From the NCBI RefSeq assembly GCF_018736045.1, contig NZ_CP076132.1, positions 96,001-160,000 on the forward strand: a stretch of 64,000 bases of DNA, read 5' to 3'. Shown piece by piece: positions 8,404 to 17,280 of this stretch; positions within the stretch are counted from its first letter, which is position 1; every line of letters begins with the position of its first letter. The stretch comes from Flammeovirga yaeyamensis (GTDB lineage Bacteria > Bacteroidota > Bacteroidia > Cytophagales > Flammeovirgaceae). Below the pieces are notes generated by a model that ran no database searches, was not told the origin of the DNA, and worked only from the letters and a program-made list of their open reading frames with translations. A program made the translations under genes and the position numbers.

Positions 8404-10251
8404 CTAAGACTTATTAATATTATCCCCCCTAAGCTGTCTAAATCGCTTTCTAGCGTCTACTTCATAGCTCGAGCCCTTAAACTTAATCAGGTGTTCTTTA
8501 AAGTAGTGCATAGCCTCTTCTTTGTTCTTTAGGTGGTCCTGATAGATCACACCTAGGAGGTAATTGGCATCATCTGCCCAGATATCGTAACTGTGGAACT
8601 CTAGAATTTCTTTTAGAGGTTCTGTAGCTTCTTCGTATTTTCCGAGTTTTATCAACAATTGTGATTTTTCCCAAAGAATTTCATCGGTTAAACGATGTCC
8701 TTTAAAAGTCACCAACATTTGATCATAACTTTTCAACGCTTTGTCGTATTGTCCTTGAAATACCAACAAATCTACTTTGGCATATTCTTCCATAGCTAAA
8801 GAAGTGGTATCTAAATTCAGATTATCTGCAATAAGTAGTGACAATGCCATAGCATCGTTACTAATTGTTCTAGAAGTGGCCAACTTTAACACATCCAATT
8901 GTGATTGTGCCAATCGGAAATCACCTGTGTAATAGTAAAGTTTAGCATTTTTCAATTTTGCTTCATGACCAATCTTTAATTCACGATTACTCTTAGCTAC
9001 TTGTGAATAAAGTAATGATGCTTCCCAAGGTTCGTCTTTCAGCAAGTAGATATCACCTAAATCCAACTTGGCTTGTGAAACTAATGACTTTGGAATATTT
9101 CGATTATCAATAATTTGTTTCAACTCTGTGATGGCAGAATCTTTCTGATTAAGATAAAACGCTTGAAGTAAGGCCATGTTACGCATCGCATCGCCTGTTT
9201 GTGCGGTTAATCCCACTTCTTTGATAATTTGTTGGTAATCCTTCACCAAAGATTCAATTTGATTACGATTGATAGGATAGGTGCTTTTTACAATTTCTTC
9301 TTTCGTTTCTATCAAGAACTTTCTAGCCACAGGATACACCGCATATTCTTTGTAACGATCCACCAAATACTGGAAGATCTTCTGTGCATTCTTATAATCC
9401 TGATTATTCTTCGCTAGTCGACCGATCTCTAAAATCTTATATCCTTCTAGCCTCAAACGTTTATCGAGCGCTCTAGCCTGTATAAACGCCCCGTAGAACT
9501 TCTTCTGCTGTAAGTAGTACCAAACGATCATCTCGTTGAATACAGTCATGTCAGCGTTCTTCTGCACCTTTGTCAGCAACTTCGGCTCTAATAGGTCAAA
9601 TTCTTCTTCTGACGTCAATCTATCTTGTAAAGCAACTTGGACATACTCCAACTGATCCGGCTTCACTGTTAGCAATTTTAAGTACTCATCGATCATCAAT
9701 TCTTTTTTGTCTGACTTATTGTATAAATCAGCCAATTCGTAAAAGAACATTTCTCCGGATATTTTCTCACCTTCTTTGTAACTGTACTCCGCATAATTGT
9801 ATAAACCTAGGTCGGCACAATACAAAGCAGTATAACGAAGTTTGGTCGTGTTGTTCACAATTTGTTTGATGTAAGCATGAAAATACTTATCGGCATGCAC
9901 CGTATCTTTTTCAATCAACTTTACACGACAGTAATCCACCTGATAGGTAGAGTTGCCTGAATTCGACTTCACCAGTTTTTTTAAATATTTATCAGCCTCC
10001 TTCAACAACTCCTTTTTTAAAAGGATGCTTAGATAATTTTCGTGGATCTGATTTATCAATTCTTTTTGTTTTACCAGATCACGATATAGTTCCAAGGCTT
10101 TATCGTATTCTTCTGTTTTATAATATTCCTGGGCGAGTTCTAACTTCTCTTCTGTTTTATTTTGAGCCAACCCAGTTTGAGTTAAAAGGAAGAGACCTCC
10201 GAGACAAAGGAAGAGTATTCTGATTTTTTGAGTAATGGAGGTTTTCAACAT
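8404..10251 (-). CDS. exported tetratricopeptide-repeat protein
   Basis: A 615-aa protein with a signal peptide (hydrophobic residues about 12-27, cleavage likely after GLA in TGLAQNK). No lipobox Cys is present, so it should be a soluble periplasmic protein. The rest is helical with many TPR motifs, for example KTEEYDKALELYRDLV near the N-terminus, and further repeats at KSYDQMLVTFKG, LLIKLGKYEEATEPLKEIL and KEEAMHYFKEHLIKFKG towards the C-terminus. Such proteins act as scaffolds in envelope complexes; the partner is unknown. It is monocistronic and its promoter must lie at the edge of the oriC-like region. Confidence 0.85.
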   Translation of the reverse strand: MLKTSITQKIRILFLCLGGLFLLTQTGLAQNKTEEKLELAQEYYKTEEYDKALELYRDLVKQKELINQIHENYLSILLKKELLKEADKYLKKLVKSNSGNSTYQVDYCRVKLIEKDTVHADKYFHAYIKQIVNNTTKLRYTALYCADLGLYNYAEYSYKEGEKISGEMFFYELADLYNKSDKKELMIDEYLKLLTVKPDQLEYVQVALQDRLTSEEEFDLLEPKLLTKVQKNADMTVFNEMIVWYYLQQKKFYGAFIQARALDKRLRLEGYKILEIGRLAKNNQDYKNAQKIFQYLVDRYKEYAVYPVARKFLIETKEEIVKSTYPINRNQIESLVKDYQQIIKEVGLTAQTGDAMRNMALLQAFYLNQKDSAITELKQIIDNRNIPKSLVSQAKLDLGDIYLLKDEPWEASLLYSQVAKSNRELKIGHEAKLKNAKLYYYTGDFRLAQSQLDVLKLATSRTISNDAMALSLLIADNLNLDTTSLAMEEYAKVDLLVFQGQYDKALKSYDQMLVTFKGHRLTDEILWEKSQLLIKLGKYEEATEPLKEILEFHSYDIWADDANYLLGVIYQDHLKNKEEAMHYFKEHLIKFKGSSYEVDARKRFRQLRGDNINKS

Positions 10252-11415
10252 TTTCTTAAAAGATAAATAATAGAAAAATAAAAATTTAAAATTCTTTTTT
10301 ATTGTTATTAGGGCTGTGTATAAGTTGATAAATCGGTTTACTCACAGGAATATTAAGCTTACACACATTTCTATTCAATAGTCCAACACCGCATAATATA
10401 TACAATAACAGTGTTTTATGGCGCTTTTCAACAATACTAACACAAAAATAGGTACTAAAGTTATTCAGTTAAATACTGTGTTTAGAAGCGCCCTTTTGAG
10501 ATGAATAACCTTATACACACCAATGTGAATACCGTGAATAAGTCCAATTTGTGAACTATTGTGGATAAAAAGGTCACTTATTAAACATTTCACTCACAAA
10601 TCACATCCTCTCACAATTACTATGTGAATAATGTTGATAAGGTACAGTATCTTCTTAAGATTGTACAATTACTAACCTTTACATTTATTGATGCCAAGTT
10701 TTGATACATTCTATATATGAATATACACAATCCTGACTTTTTTAAATCATTTTATTGATTAAAAATTAATCCACTTCTGTGAATAGTTTTTTGATGATCA
10801 ATTTTCGATCTCCTTTAATGTTAGATGATCTCTTCTCTTTAATTTTGAATACTTCTTAATGTATTTTACACCCTTTCTTTTAAACACCATGTGAATTATG
10901 TTATTGTTGATATGTGTAAAATATAGTATTACAACAGTTATAATTTACTGATATACAGATATATAATGATATTTTACCCTTGTTAATTAACCCATTTTCT
11001 GTTTGTATTTACGTTAGTAAATAACAAAACTTAACTTTTGTTGATAAATATGTTGATAAGTACCTAAGTTATCAACAGTTTAAGGAATGTTATGTTGACA
11101 TTAATGTGCAAAACCTCTAAATCCCTTATAATGAGTACCTAAAGTGTGTATCGAGTTAAACTAGGCCTTAATTGCCCAAAACCTTTGAAATAAGGCCATA
11201 AACGCACTTTTTTTAATATTTTTTAAGAAGGTATTATTTGAGTTTATTGATTTTGCAACTTTATAAAAACTTATTCACACATTTTGAGGTCCTAAAGCGT
11301 TTTAACAATGGGTTCATTATCAAATTGATAATGTAACATGAAATAGTATATATAGAAAAGCCTTCCAAATATTCGGTATTTAGAAGGCTTTTTATGTATA
11401 GGTAAGATGTAGTTT
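10252..11415. other. candidate chromosomal replication origin (oriC), DnaA-box cluster
   Basis: This 1.16-kb gene-free, AT-rich stretch carries five exact TTATNCACA boxes: 10315-10323 (-), 10511-10519 (+), 10560-10568 (-, the consensus TTATCCACA), 10623-10631 (-) and 11271-11279 (+). By base composition I would expect about 0.1. One-mismatch boxes include 10338-10346, 10359-10367, 10533-10541 and 10721-10729. TTATCAACA variants occur at 10632-10640 and as a tight trio at 11039-11047, 11051-11059 and 11069-11077. The stretch 10860-11050 is very AT-rich and could be the unwinding element. mnmG, a classic origin neighbour, and parS sites lie 3-6 kb away. No dnaA is in the window. The identification is inference from these signals. 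Confidence 0.75.
11356..11392 (-). terminator. stem-loop terminator after the truncated gene
   Basis: A 10-bp stem (AAAAGCCTTC at 11356-11365 with 11383-11392) is extended by an inner AAATA/TATTT stem. It lies 24 bases beyond the minus-strand stop codon. The T-rich end is formed by the stem itself. Confidence 0.6.
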
Positions 11416-12228
11416 TTATCCTCTAGGTAAAATCAAATTGATAGATGAATCTTTAATTTTTTCACTTAAATAAGCAGAGTAATTTTCACTACCATTTTTA
11501 AACAATAAGAGATACTCATTTTCATTTTCTAATGATTGATATAAAGTCATCATTGATTGCGTATTGTTCGAATTAGAAAATAAGATTCCTTTCTGCGTTT
11601 TTATTTTATCGTATTTCTGATCGTTATATTTTAAGATGATAGGAGATAGGGTAATATCCTCTTGAATATTATTTTCTGATTTTAAACTAAAGAAACGAAT
11701 AGGTTTACTATTCAGTAATACTTTTTGATGTTCAATTTCTATATGATGAAATATTGAGACACCTTCTGAATGATTTCCTACAAACTCATAAACAATAAAA
11801 TTATCGTCCCACTCATATTGCTGTTTTTTTGTAATCGTATAATCTTCTAAACTTATTTTTATCACCCCACCTTTTTCAATACTTTCAATACCTACATTGG
11901 TCGGATCATAATATCTTTTTGTTGGTGTAGCTTTTACTTCCAAGTTTGGTTTATATTCTCCAGCGACTACTTCGTTTTTTATTCCTAAATATTCCTCCAA
12001 AACTTTTTCTAAATTTTTCATTTCATAGTTTTCTTTTTCGAACCAACTCCCATTTATAATTTGATCGTCTATATTCGAGTTGTGATATGAAATATTCAGA
12101 GAATAAACTTTCGTTGGATATTCATTATTTTTTTGAACTTTTTTTAATTCCTCAGTAAAATAAAATTGTTTGATGTCTTGTATGTCAACTTCTAAGGACC
12201 CACGATTAAATGGATGAATAGGAGAGGT
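11416..12228 (-). pseudogene. 5'-truncated gene of unknown function
   Basis: A conventional ORF starts at 12021 (201 aa), but the frame stays open for 69 codons further upstream to a TAG at 12229-12231, without any ATG, GTG or TTG. The upstream translation looks genuinely protein-like (for example GSLEVDIQDIKQFYFTEEL, then an NGSWFEKENYE segment) and runs smoothly into MKNLEKVLEEYLG. The simplest reading is the 3' part of a longer gene that lost its start. The protein is beta-strand and Asn/Lys rich with no signal peptide; I do not recognise it. It sits between the oriC-like region and a terminator. Translation of only the 201-aa part remains possible. Confidence 0.55.
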
Positions 12229-12281
12229 CTAGATTTTAAATCAGAAGTTTGCTTAATATTCATTCCATTAAAATTTTAGCT

Positions 12282-12322
12282 AAAAAAAAGACTAACCTAA
12301 GTATTGAAACTTAAGTTAGTCT
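12282..12322 (-). terminator. terminator of the Ig-like lipoprotein gene
   Basis: A 13-bp stem with one wobble pair (12310-12322 with 12289-12301) is followed on the minus strand by a T run at 12282-12288. It begins 29 bases after the stop codon. Confidence 0.85.
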
Positions 12323-12350
12323 ATTAGTCATGTCTTTACAAAAAGAAAAT

Positions 12351-14111
12351 TTATCTTTTATCGGTATTGATAATTGTATCTTCTCTTCGAATTTCCCAAT
12401 TGGCTTCTACCTTAATTTGGTTAGGGAAGAAGGCGGTAGGTTCTGGTGGAATTCTATTTTTAAAATCACCAGGGAACCAAATTCCGTCACCGTTTTCATC
12501 AATTAATACTCTGATCTTATAAGTACCTGGTTTTACATATTCGAAACTAAATTTTCTTTCATCTTTAATTTCCATGTAGGGTTCATTTTTTCCATCCAAA
12601 AGTTGAACAATAAAGTGATCATGACTTCCCTTTACCTCACCTTCAACAATACCATATTTGTCCGGCTCCTTGATAGTAAACGAGACAGATTTATTTTTTG
12701 TGGAATCACCTTTTACTGAAACAAATGAATTCTGTTTAAAGATGACAGTAAAAGCTGAGTCGGCATAAAAACCAGGAATCGTTAATTCTGTTTTGTCATG
12801 ATTAAACGATAAGTCAACATTATTTGCATCCAATAAACTATCTAGCTGAACAGTGTCTGTACTCCATACATACATCATACTATCTAAATTCCATTCTTTC
12901 ATTGGGATAGGGAATTTCAAAACTAGATCTACAGAATCTTTTTCTTTGATATCACTATCCTCAGGGTATAATTTATTGAAGCTAATTCTTTCTACTTCTT
13001 TTTCTTCAGCTTCACCACCTAAAGCATTTCCTACTTGCTTTAAAGCTCCACCAATTAAGCCTCCATTTTTCTTTCTTTCTGCTCTTTTTTGTTCAGCTAA
13101 AAATTCAGATTTACTAGGGAACATCACAGTAGTATCGAATTCTACTTTTACATCTAATGAGTCAATACCATATCCTTTTACTCTAATGGAATCTTCAATA
13201 TCTCTCATACCTGTGTAGATCAACTTTACCTCACCGGCATCATTTCTCATACTAAAAACACTGTCTGTGAATGAATTCTTTTCAGGAAAATCTAAACGAT
13301 AATCCACTACATATTTATTGAATTGAAGAAGAAGATCTTCTTTGTCTTTTTTCGCTCGATTAAATTTTAGATCAACTAAATCATAATCCCTTACATATAA
13401 TTTTACCCCATCAAGGTTTTTATCTAATAAAATGGAGTCAGAAAAGAAGCCAATTTTTTCTTCGCGCAAAGTGTATTTATAATCTTCGTTCGCATCCTTA
13501 ATGGCATACACTGTATAATATCCAGGTTTAAATCTTTCTAAAATAAATAAACCATCTTTTACTGTTCTTGAAAAATATAATGGAGGATCTGTATTTACAT
13601 CCAAAGAATCATAAGGATTATATAAAGCAATGATACCACCTTCGATAGGTTCGTTAGTCATTAAATCTCTAACAGATCCAGTCACTTCCAAAGAGTCCAG
13701 ATAGCTACCAGTACTAACAGAAAAGCGAACATTTTGTGCAGGATTTTTTTCCGTAACGTCAACTATAGCTTTACCAAAATCAAAATAATAAGTAGTATTT
13801 GATTGTAAAGTATCCATGATATTCATGATCAACTTTCTACCCGATACTTTGGTCTTATATTTTAATGTACTCTTGTAAGGAGTGATAATTAGATTCTGTT
13901 TTAACTTCTCCTCTTGGATAGGTTCATCAAAATATAAAGTCAATTTAAGTTTTGTAGTATCCACATTTGTCTGACCATCGACGGGAGTTGAGGCAGCAAA
14001 CTTTGGAGGGATTTCATCTTTTGGACCTCCAGTAGGAGAGGAGACAACAGCACAACCATAAACAGTAAATGCCAATGCAGTTAAAAGAAGTAATTTAAAA
14101 ATATAGTTCAT
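12351..14111 (-). CDS. Ig-like domain (Big_5-type) lipoprotein
   Basis: A 586-aa envelope lipoprotein. The signal peptide ends VYGC, making Cys20 the lipidated residue. Immediately after come a GGPKDEIPPK motif and a Big_5-like Ig domain (TPVDGQTNVDTTKLKLTL, YFDEPI), which I know as a widespread Bacteroidota lipoprotein architecture. The middle has a carboxypeptidase-regulatory-like segment (GGIIALYNPYDS, PGYYTVYAIKDANEDYKY). The C-terminus has another such beta-sandwich (KPGTYKIRVLIDENGDG). The role is unknown; surface or periplasmic scaffolding is likely. It is separated from mnmG by a terminator. Confidence 0.83.
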   Translation of the reverse strand: MNYIFKLLLLTALAFTVYGCAVVSSPTGGPKDEIPPKFAASTPVDGQTNVDTTKLKLTLYFDEPIQEEKLKQNLIITPYKSTLKYKTKVSGRKLIMNIMDTLQSNTTYYFDFGKAIVDVTEKNPAQNVRFSVSTGSYLDSLEVTGSVRDLMTNEPIEGGIIALYNPYDSLDVNTDPPLYFSRTVKDGLFILERFKPGYYTVYAIKDANEDYKYTLREEKIGFFSDSILLDKNLDGVKLYVRDYDLVDLKFNRAKKDKEDLLLQFNKYVVDYRLDFPEKNSFTDSVFSMRNDAGEVKLIYTGMRDIEDSIRVKGYGIDSLDVKVEFDTTVMFPSKSEFLAEQKRAERKKNGGLIGGALKQVGNALGGEAEEKEVERISFNKLYPEDSDIKEKDSVDLVLKFPIPMKEWNLDSMMYVWSTDTVQLDSLLDANNVDLSFNHDKTELTIPGFYADSAFTVIFKQNSFVSVKGDSTKNKSVSFTIKEPDKYGIVEGEVKGSHDHFIVQLLDGKNEPYMEIKDERKFSFEYVKPGTYKIRVLIDENGDGIWFPGDFKNRIPPEPTAFFPNQIKVEANWEIRREDTIINTDKR

Positions 14112-14192
14112 TAGTGAAGATGACTAAATGTAGATCACAAGAATACCATTTGATTAGGTTAAAAATCATGTGATGATCAATAAAGTTTCAAG

Positions 14193-14235
14193 ATACAAAA
14201 TAAGGCATATCTCTTTAAAAGAGGTATGCCTTATT
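14193..14235 (-). terminator. mnmG terminator
   Basis: A 15-bp stem with one wobble (14221-14235 with 14199-14213) around a 7-base loop, followed on the minus strand by TTTTG. It starts 21 bases after the mnmG stop codon. Confidence 0.85.
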
Positions 14236-14255
14236 CATAAAATTTAGTGCTTTTT

Positions 14256-16130
14256 TTAAGCCTTTTGTTTATCAAGATACACCATCAAGATGGTAACATC
14301 GGCAGGAGTTACCCCACTAATTCTTGATGCTTGTCCTAAAGTAAGTGGACCTACCTTAGATAATTTTTCTCTTGATTCAGCAGATAAAGAAGTGATCTCT
14401 CTGAAATTAAATCCTTCTGGAATTTTATAATTCTCTAGGGTCGTTAACTTCTCAGCAATCTTTTCTTCTTTCTCTATATATGTTTCATACTTCAATAAAA
14501 TCTCAGCTTCTTCCAATGCTTTCTCACTGAAGTTTTCAAATGCTTCTTTTAAAGCAGGAGCACAATCCATAGTTAAAGCCATTCCTACATTAGGACGTTT
14601 GATAAACTTATCAGCTTTTAAACCATGGTTCATCGTTTGTAAACCACTTGCTTCTAAATGAGGATTTGCATTAGCTACTTTTACACTAGTTTCTTTTAGT
14701 GTTTCAATAGTCGATTCAATCTCTTGCTTTTTCTTTTGTACAGCTTCGAATCGATCATCTGATGCTAATCCCAATTGATGTCCAAGTGGAGTCAATCTAA
14801 GGTCAGCATTATCTTGTCTCAATAAGATTCTGTACTCAGCACGTGATGTAAACATTCTGTAAGGCTCCTCAGTACCTTTGTTGATAAGATCATCGATCAA
14901 TACACCAATGTATGCTTCTGATCTCTTAAGAACGAATGGCTCTGCTTCTACGATCTTATTATGTGCATTGATACCAGCCATCAAACCTTGTGAAGCAGCT
15001 TCTTCATAACCTGTTGTACCGTTAATCTGACCAGCAAAATACAGGTTCTCAATGAGCTTTGTTTCCAGTGTTGGTTTTAATTGAGTAGGAGGGAAGAAGT
15101 CATACTCAATGGCATAACCAGGTCTGAACATCTTCGCGTTTTCAAATCCTTCAATCTTTCTCAATGCTTTGTATTGAACGTCTTCAGGTAGTGAAGTAGA
15201 GAATCCGTTGATATACATTTCGCAGGTATTCCATCCTTCTGGTTCTACAAAGATTTGGTGACGATCACGCTCGGCAAAACGGTTGATTTTATCTTCGATA
15301 GACGGACAGTATCTCGGACCTAATCCTTGAATTCTTCCGTTAAACATTGGCGATCTATCGAACCCTGTTTTTAGAATATCATGTACTTCATTACTAGTAT
15401 AAGTGATGAAGCAACTTCTTTGTTTCGTTAAAGAAGTCGTTTGATCTGAGTAAGAAAATTTCTCAGGGTTTTCATCACCTGCTTGTTCTTGAAGTTTCTC
15501 CCAGTTTAAAGAACGGCCATCTACTCTTGGAGGAGTACCTGTTTTCATTCTACCAGATTCGAAACCTAAAGAAACCAATTGTTCTGTTAAACCTTTTGCA
15601 GCATGTTCACCACTACGGCCACCTCCAAATTGTTTTTCGCCAATGTGGATTAAACCATTTAAAAATGTACCATTCGTTAAGACAACAGCTTTCGTATTGA
15701 ATACTACTCCTAAACTTGTTTTAACTCCAGTAATTTTATCACCATCCATAACAAGTTCAGTCGCCATTTCTTGCCAGATGTCGACATTCATATTTGCTTC
15801 AAGAGTGTCTCTCCATTCTTGAGCAAACATCATTCTATCACTTTGTGCTCTTGGACTCCACATCGCAGGACCTTTCGATCTGTTTAGCATTCTAAACTGA
15901 ATCATAGTCTTATCTGTGATGATACCAGACATACCGCCAAGGGCATCAATTTCTCTTACGATTTGACCTTTAGCAACCCCACCCATTGCTGGGTTACAAC
16001 TCATCTGAGCGATGGTTTGCATATTCATAGTAATCAGTAATACTTTAGAGCCTAAAGTTGCTGCGGAGTAAGCGGCCTCACAACCTGCGTGACCTCCTCC
16101 AATTACAATGATGTCATAAGATGGATACAT
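14256..16130 (-). CDS. mnmG: tRNA uridine-5-carboxymethylaminomethyl(34) synthesis protein MnmG (GidA)
   Basis: An FAD enzyme that with MnmE installs the carboxymethylaminomethyl group on the wobble uridine of certain tRNAs. The dinucleotide-binding loop is GGGHAG at residues 11-16. The family signature MSCNPAMGG with GKGQIVREIDALGG-like continuation is present, as are the folate/FAD segments (YIGVLIDDLINKGTEEPYRM, FTSRAEYRLLL-like). The 624 aa length is standard. mnmG is commonly next to oriC and parS in bacteria, and here parS-like sites lie directly upstream. Three parS-like palindromes between it and ybeY mean its promoter overlaps ParB-binding DNA, so regulation by ParB spreading is conceivable. 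Confidence 0.97.
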   Translation of the reverse strand: MYPSYDIIVIGGGHAGCEAAYSAATLGSKVLLITMNMQTIAQMSCNPAMGGVAKGQIVREIDALGGMSGIITDKTMIQFRMLNRSKGPAMWSPRAQSDRMMFAQEWRDTLEANMNVDIWQEMATELVMDGDKITGVKTSLGVVFNTKAVVLTNGTFLNGLIHIGEKQFGGGRSGEHAAKGLTEQLVSLGFESGRMKTGTPPRVDGRSLNWEKLQEQAGDENPEKFSYSDQTTSLTKQRSCFITYTSNEVHDILKTGFDRSPMFNGRIQGLGPRYCPSIEDKINRFAERDRHQIFVEPEGWNTCEMYINGFSTSLPEDVQYKALRKIEGFENAKMFRPGYAIEYDFFPPTQLKPTLETKLIENLYFAGQINGTTGYEEAASQGLMAGINAHNKIVEAEPFVLKRSEAYIGVLIDDLINKGTEEPYRMFTSRAEYRILLRQDNADLRLTPLGHQLGLASDDRFEAVQKKKQEIESTIETLKETSVKVANANPHLEASGLQTMNHGLKADKFIKRPNVGMALTMDCAPALKEAFENFSEKALEEAEILLKYETYIEKEEKIAEKLTTLENYKIPEGFNFREITSLSAESREKLSKVGPLTLGQASRISGVTPADVTILMVYLDKQKA

Positions 16131-16152
16131 TATTTTCTCCTTTTATTTTTTA

Positions 16153-16168
16153 AGTTCCACGTGGAACA
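16153..16168. other. parS-like ParB-binding site 1
   Basis: AGTTCCACGTGGAACA has a perfect 14-bp palindrome (16154-16167). It differs from the B. subtilis-type consensus TGTTNCACGTGAAACA at two positions and lies 23 bases upstream of the mnmG start codon. Confidence 0.78.
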
Positions 16169-16344
16169 ATGATAATCCTTCAATGAAAAATTGAGGAAGT
16201 AAATCCTCTAAACCTGAATTCGGATAATTGAATTTCAAGTCACAATACGAGTAATAAAAATATAAAATCTTCCTACTCTCTAATTTCCAAATGCAAAGAT
16301 ACATAATACATTGAAAATTAAACCTTAATGTTTTTATATATAAA

Positions 16345-16360
16345 AGTTCCACGTGAAACA
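16345..16360 (+). other. parS-like ParB-binding site 2
   Basis: AGTTCCACGTGAAACA matches TGTTNCACGTGAAACA at every position except the first. Confidence 0.85.
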
Positions 16361-16376
16361 TTTTGTGTAATAATAA

Positions 16377-16392
16377 TGTTTCACGTGGAACA
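16377..16392 (-). other. parS ParB-binding site 3 (consensus match)
   Basis: TGTTTCACGTGGAACA reads TGTTCCACGTGAAACA on the minus strand, an exact match to the consensus TGTTNCACGTGAAACA. It lies 17 bases from site 2, three turns apart centre to centre. Confidence 0.9.
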
Positions 16393-16422
16393 TGAGTATA
16401 ATAAATACGATATTGAATTGGT

Positions 16423-16863
16423 TTATGAACTTAAACCGATAGGTCTTTTGGCTAATTGACGATCTTCCATATTTCTCATATTCGCTGCATCTTCTTCAGA
16501 TTTATCTTTAAATCCTAAAAGATGAAGAATACCATGGATTAAAACTCGATGTAGTTCGTCTGTTTCATTAGTACCTATACTCTGAGCATTATCTTTGATT
16601 CTATCAATACTTACGAAAATATCAGATTCTATTTCGTTTTCGTATTCTGCATTATCAAAAGTAATGATATCAGTATAGGTATCATGATCTAGGTATTCGA
16701 CATTCACCTTATGAAGATATTCATCAGAGCAAAGAATATAATTGATCCCAATCAACTGATAATCGTGATCAGTAACAACGGTATTAATCCATTCCTTAAC
16801 TAAATCTTCGTTATCAATAGTATAGGTGATATCTTCATTAAAAAAAGTAATTTCTCCCTCCAT
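16423..16863 (-). CDS. ybeY: endoribonuclease YbeY (16S rRNA maturation)
   Basis: A metal-dependent single-strand endonuclease needed for 16S rRNA 3'-end maturation and ribosome quality control. The signature is HGILHLLGFKD with His110 and His114. The family's third zinc-binding His, expected after GxD (HGxLHLxGxDH), is absent and the segment reads GFKDKSEED; Asp120 or a nearby residue may replace it. As I recall, Bacteroidota members often share this change. Length (146 aa) is normal. Its ATG shares one base with the stop codon of the preceding RsbW-like gene (TAATG), so the two are translationally coupled. Confidence 0.93.
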   Translation of the reverse strand: MEGEITFFNEDITYTIDNEDLVKEWINTVVTDHDYQLIGINYILCSDEYLHKVNVEYLDHDTYTDIITFDNAEYENEIESDIFVSIDRIKDNAQSIGTNETDELHRVLIHGILHLLGFKDKSEEDAANMRNMEDRQLAKRPIGLSS

Positions 16864-17279
16864 TAAATATAGAATGTTAGCGTGATAGCTCTTCCTTCTT
16901 TAGAGAACTCAACTTCGTCTGCAAGGTGTTTCATCAAGAAAATACCTCTACCTCCTGGCTTATCAATGTTCTCTGGAGCTGTAGGATCTGGTAATGCATC
17001 GAAATCAAAACCTTTACCTTCATCCTCTATTGTGAAAGAAATCTCTTTTTCTGTAACGTCTAATTCTAAATGAACATTCTTCTCTTTGTCATTTCTGTTA
17101 CCATGGATGATTGCATTGTTTACAGATTCTGTCACTGCAATCATGATGTTACCATAAATGTCATCGTTGAAATTAAACTCATCACGAGCTTGATCAATAA
17201 AACTCTCCGCAATTCTTACGTTTTCAATTAACGAAGGTATTTTTAATTTGAATGGTTTATTCATTGTACTTGTTGACAT
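16863..17279 (-). CDS. RsbW-like ATP-binding protein (HATPase_c_2)
   Basis: A 138-aa GHKL-fold ATPase of the anti-sigma/serine-kinase type. The N box has Glu51 and Asn55 in ESVNNAIIHGN, the G1 box is DEGKGFD (86-92) and the G2 box is GGRGIFLMK (109-117). In Gram-positive bacteria such proteins phosphorylate an anti-sigma antagonist or bind a sigma factor. Here no STAS antagonist or cognate sigma factor is adjacent, so the partner is unknown. It sits between the DUF4175 gene (1-base gap) and ybeY (1-base overlap), one operon. Confidence 0.85.
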   Translation of the reverse strand: MSTSTMNKPFKLKIPSLIENVRIAESFIDQARDEFNFNDDIYGNIMIAVTESVNNAIIHGNRNDKEKNVHLELDVTEKEISFTIEDEGKGFDFDALPDPTAPENIDKPGGRGIFLMKHLADEVEFSKEGRAITLTFYI

Positions 17280-17280
17280 T

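Noticed and set aside
16143..16361. A 72-aa minus-strand frame over the mnmG-ybeY gap
   Set aside because: It covers two parS-like sites and its translation has no protein-like pattern. The palindromes explain the sequence.
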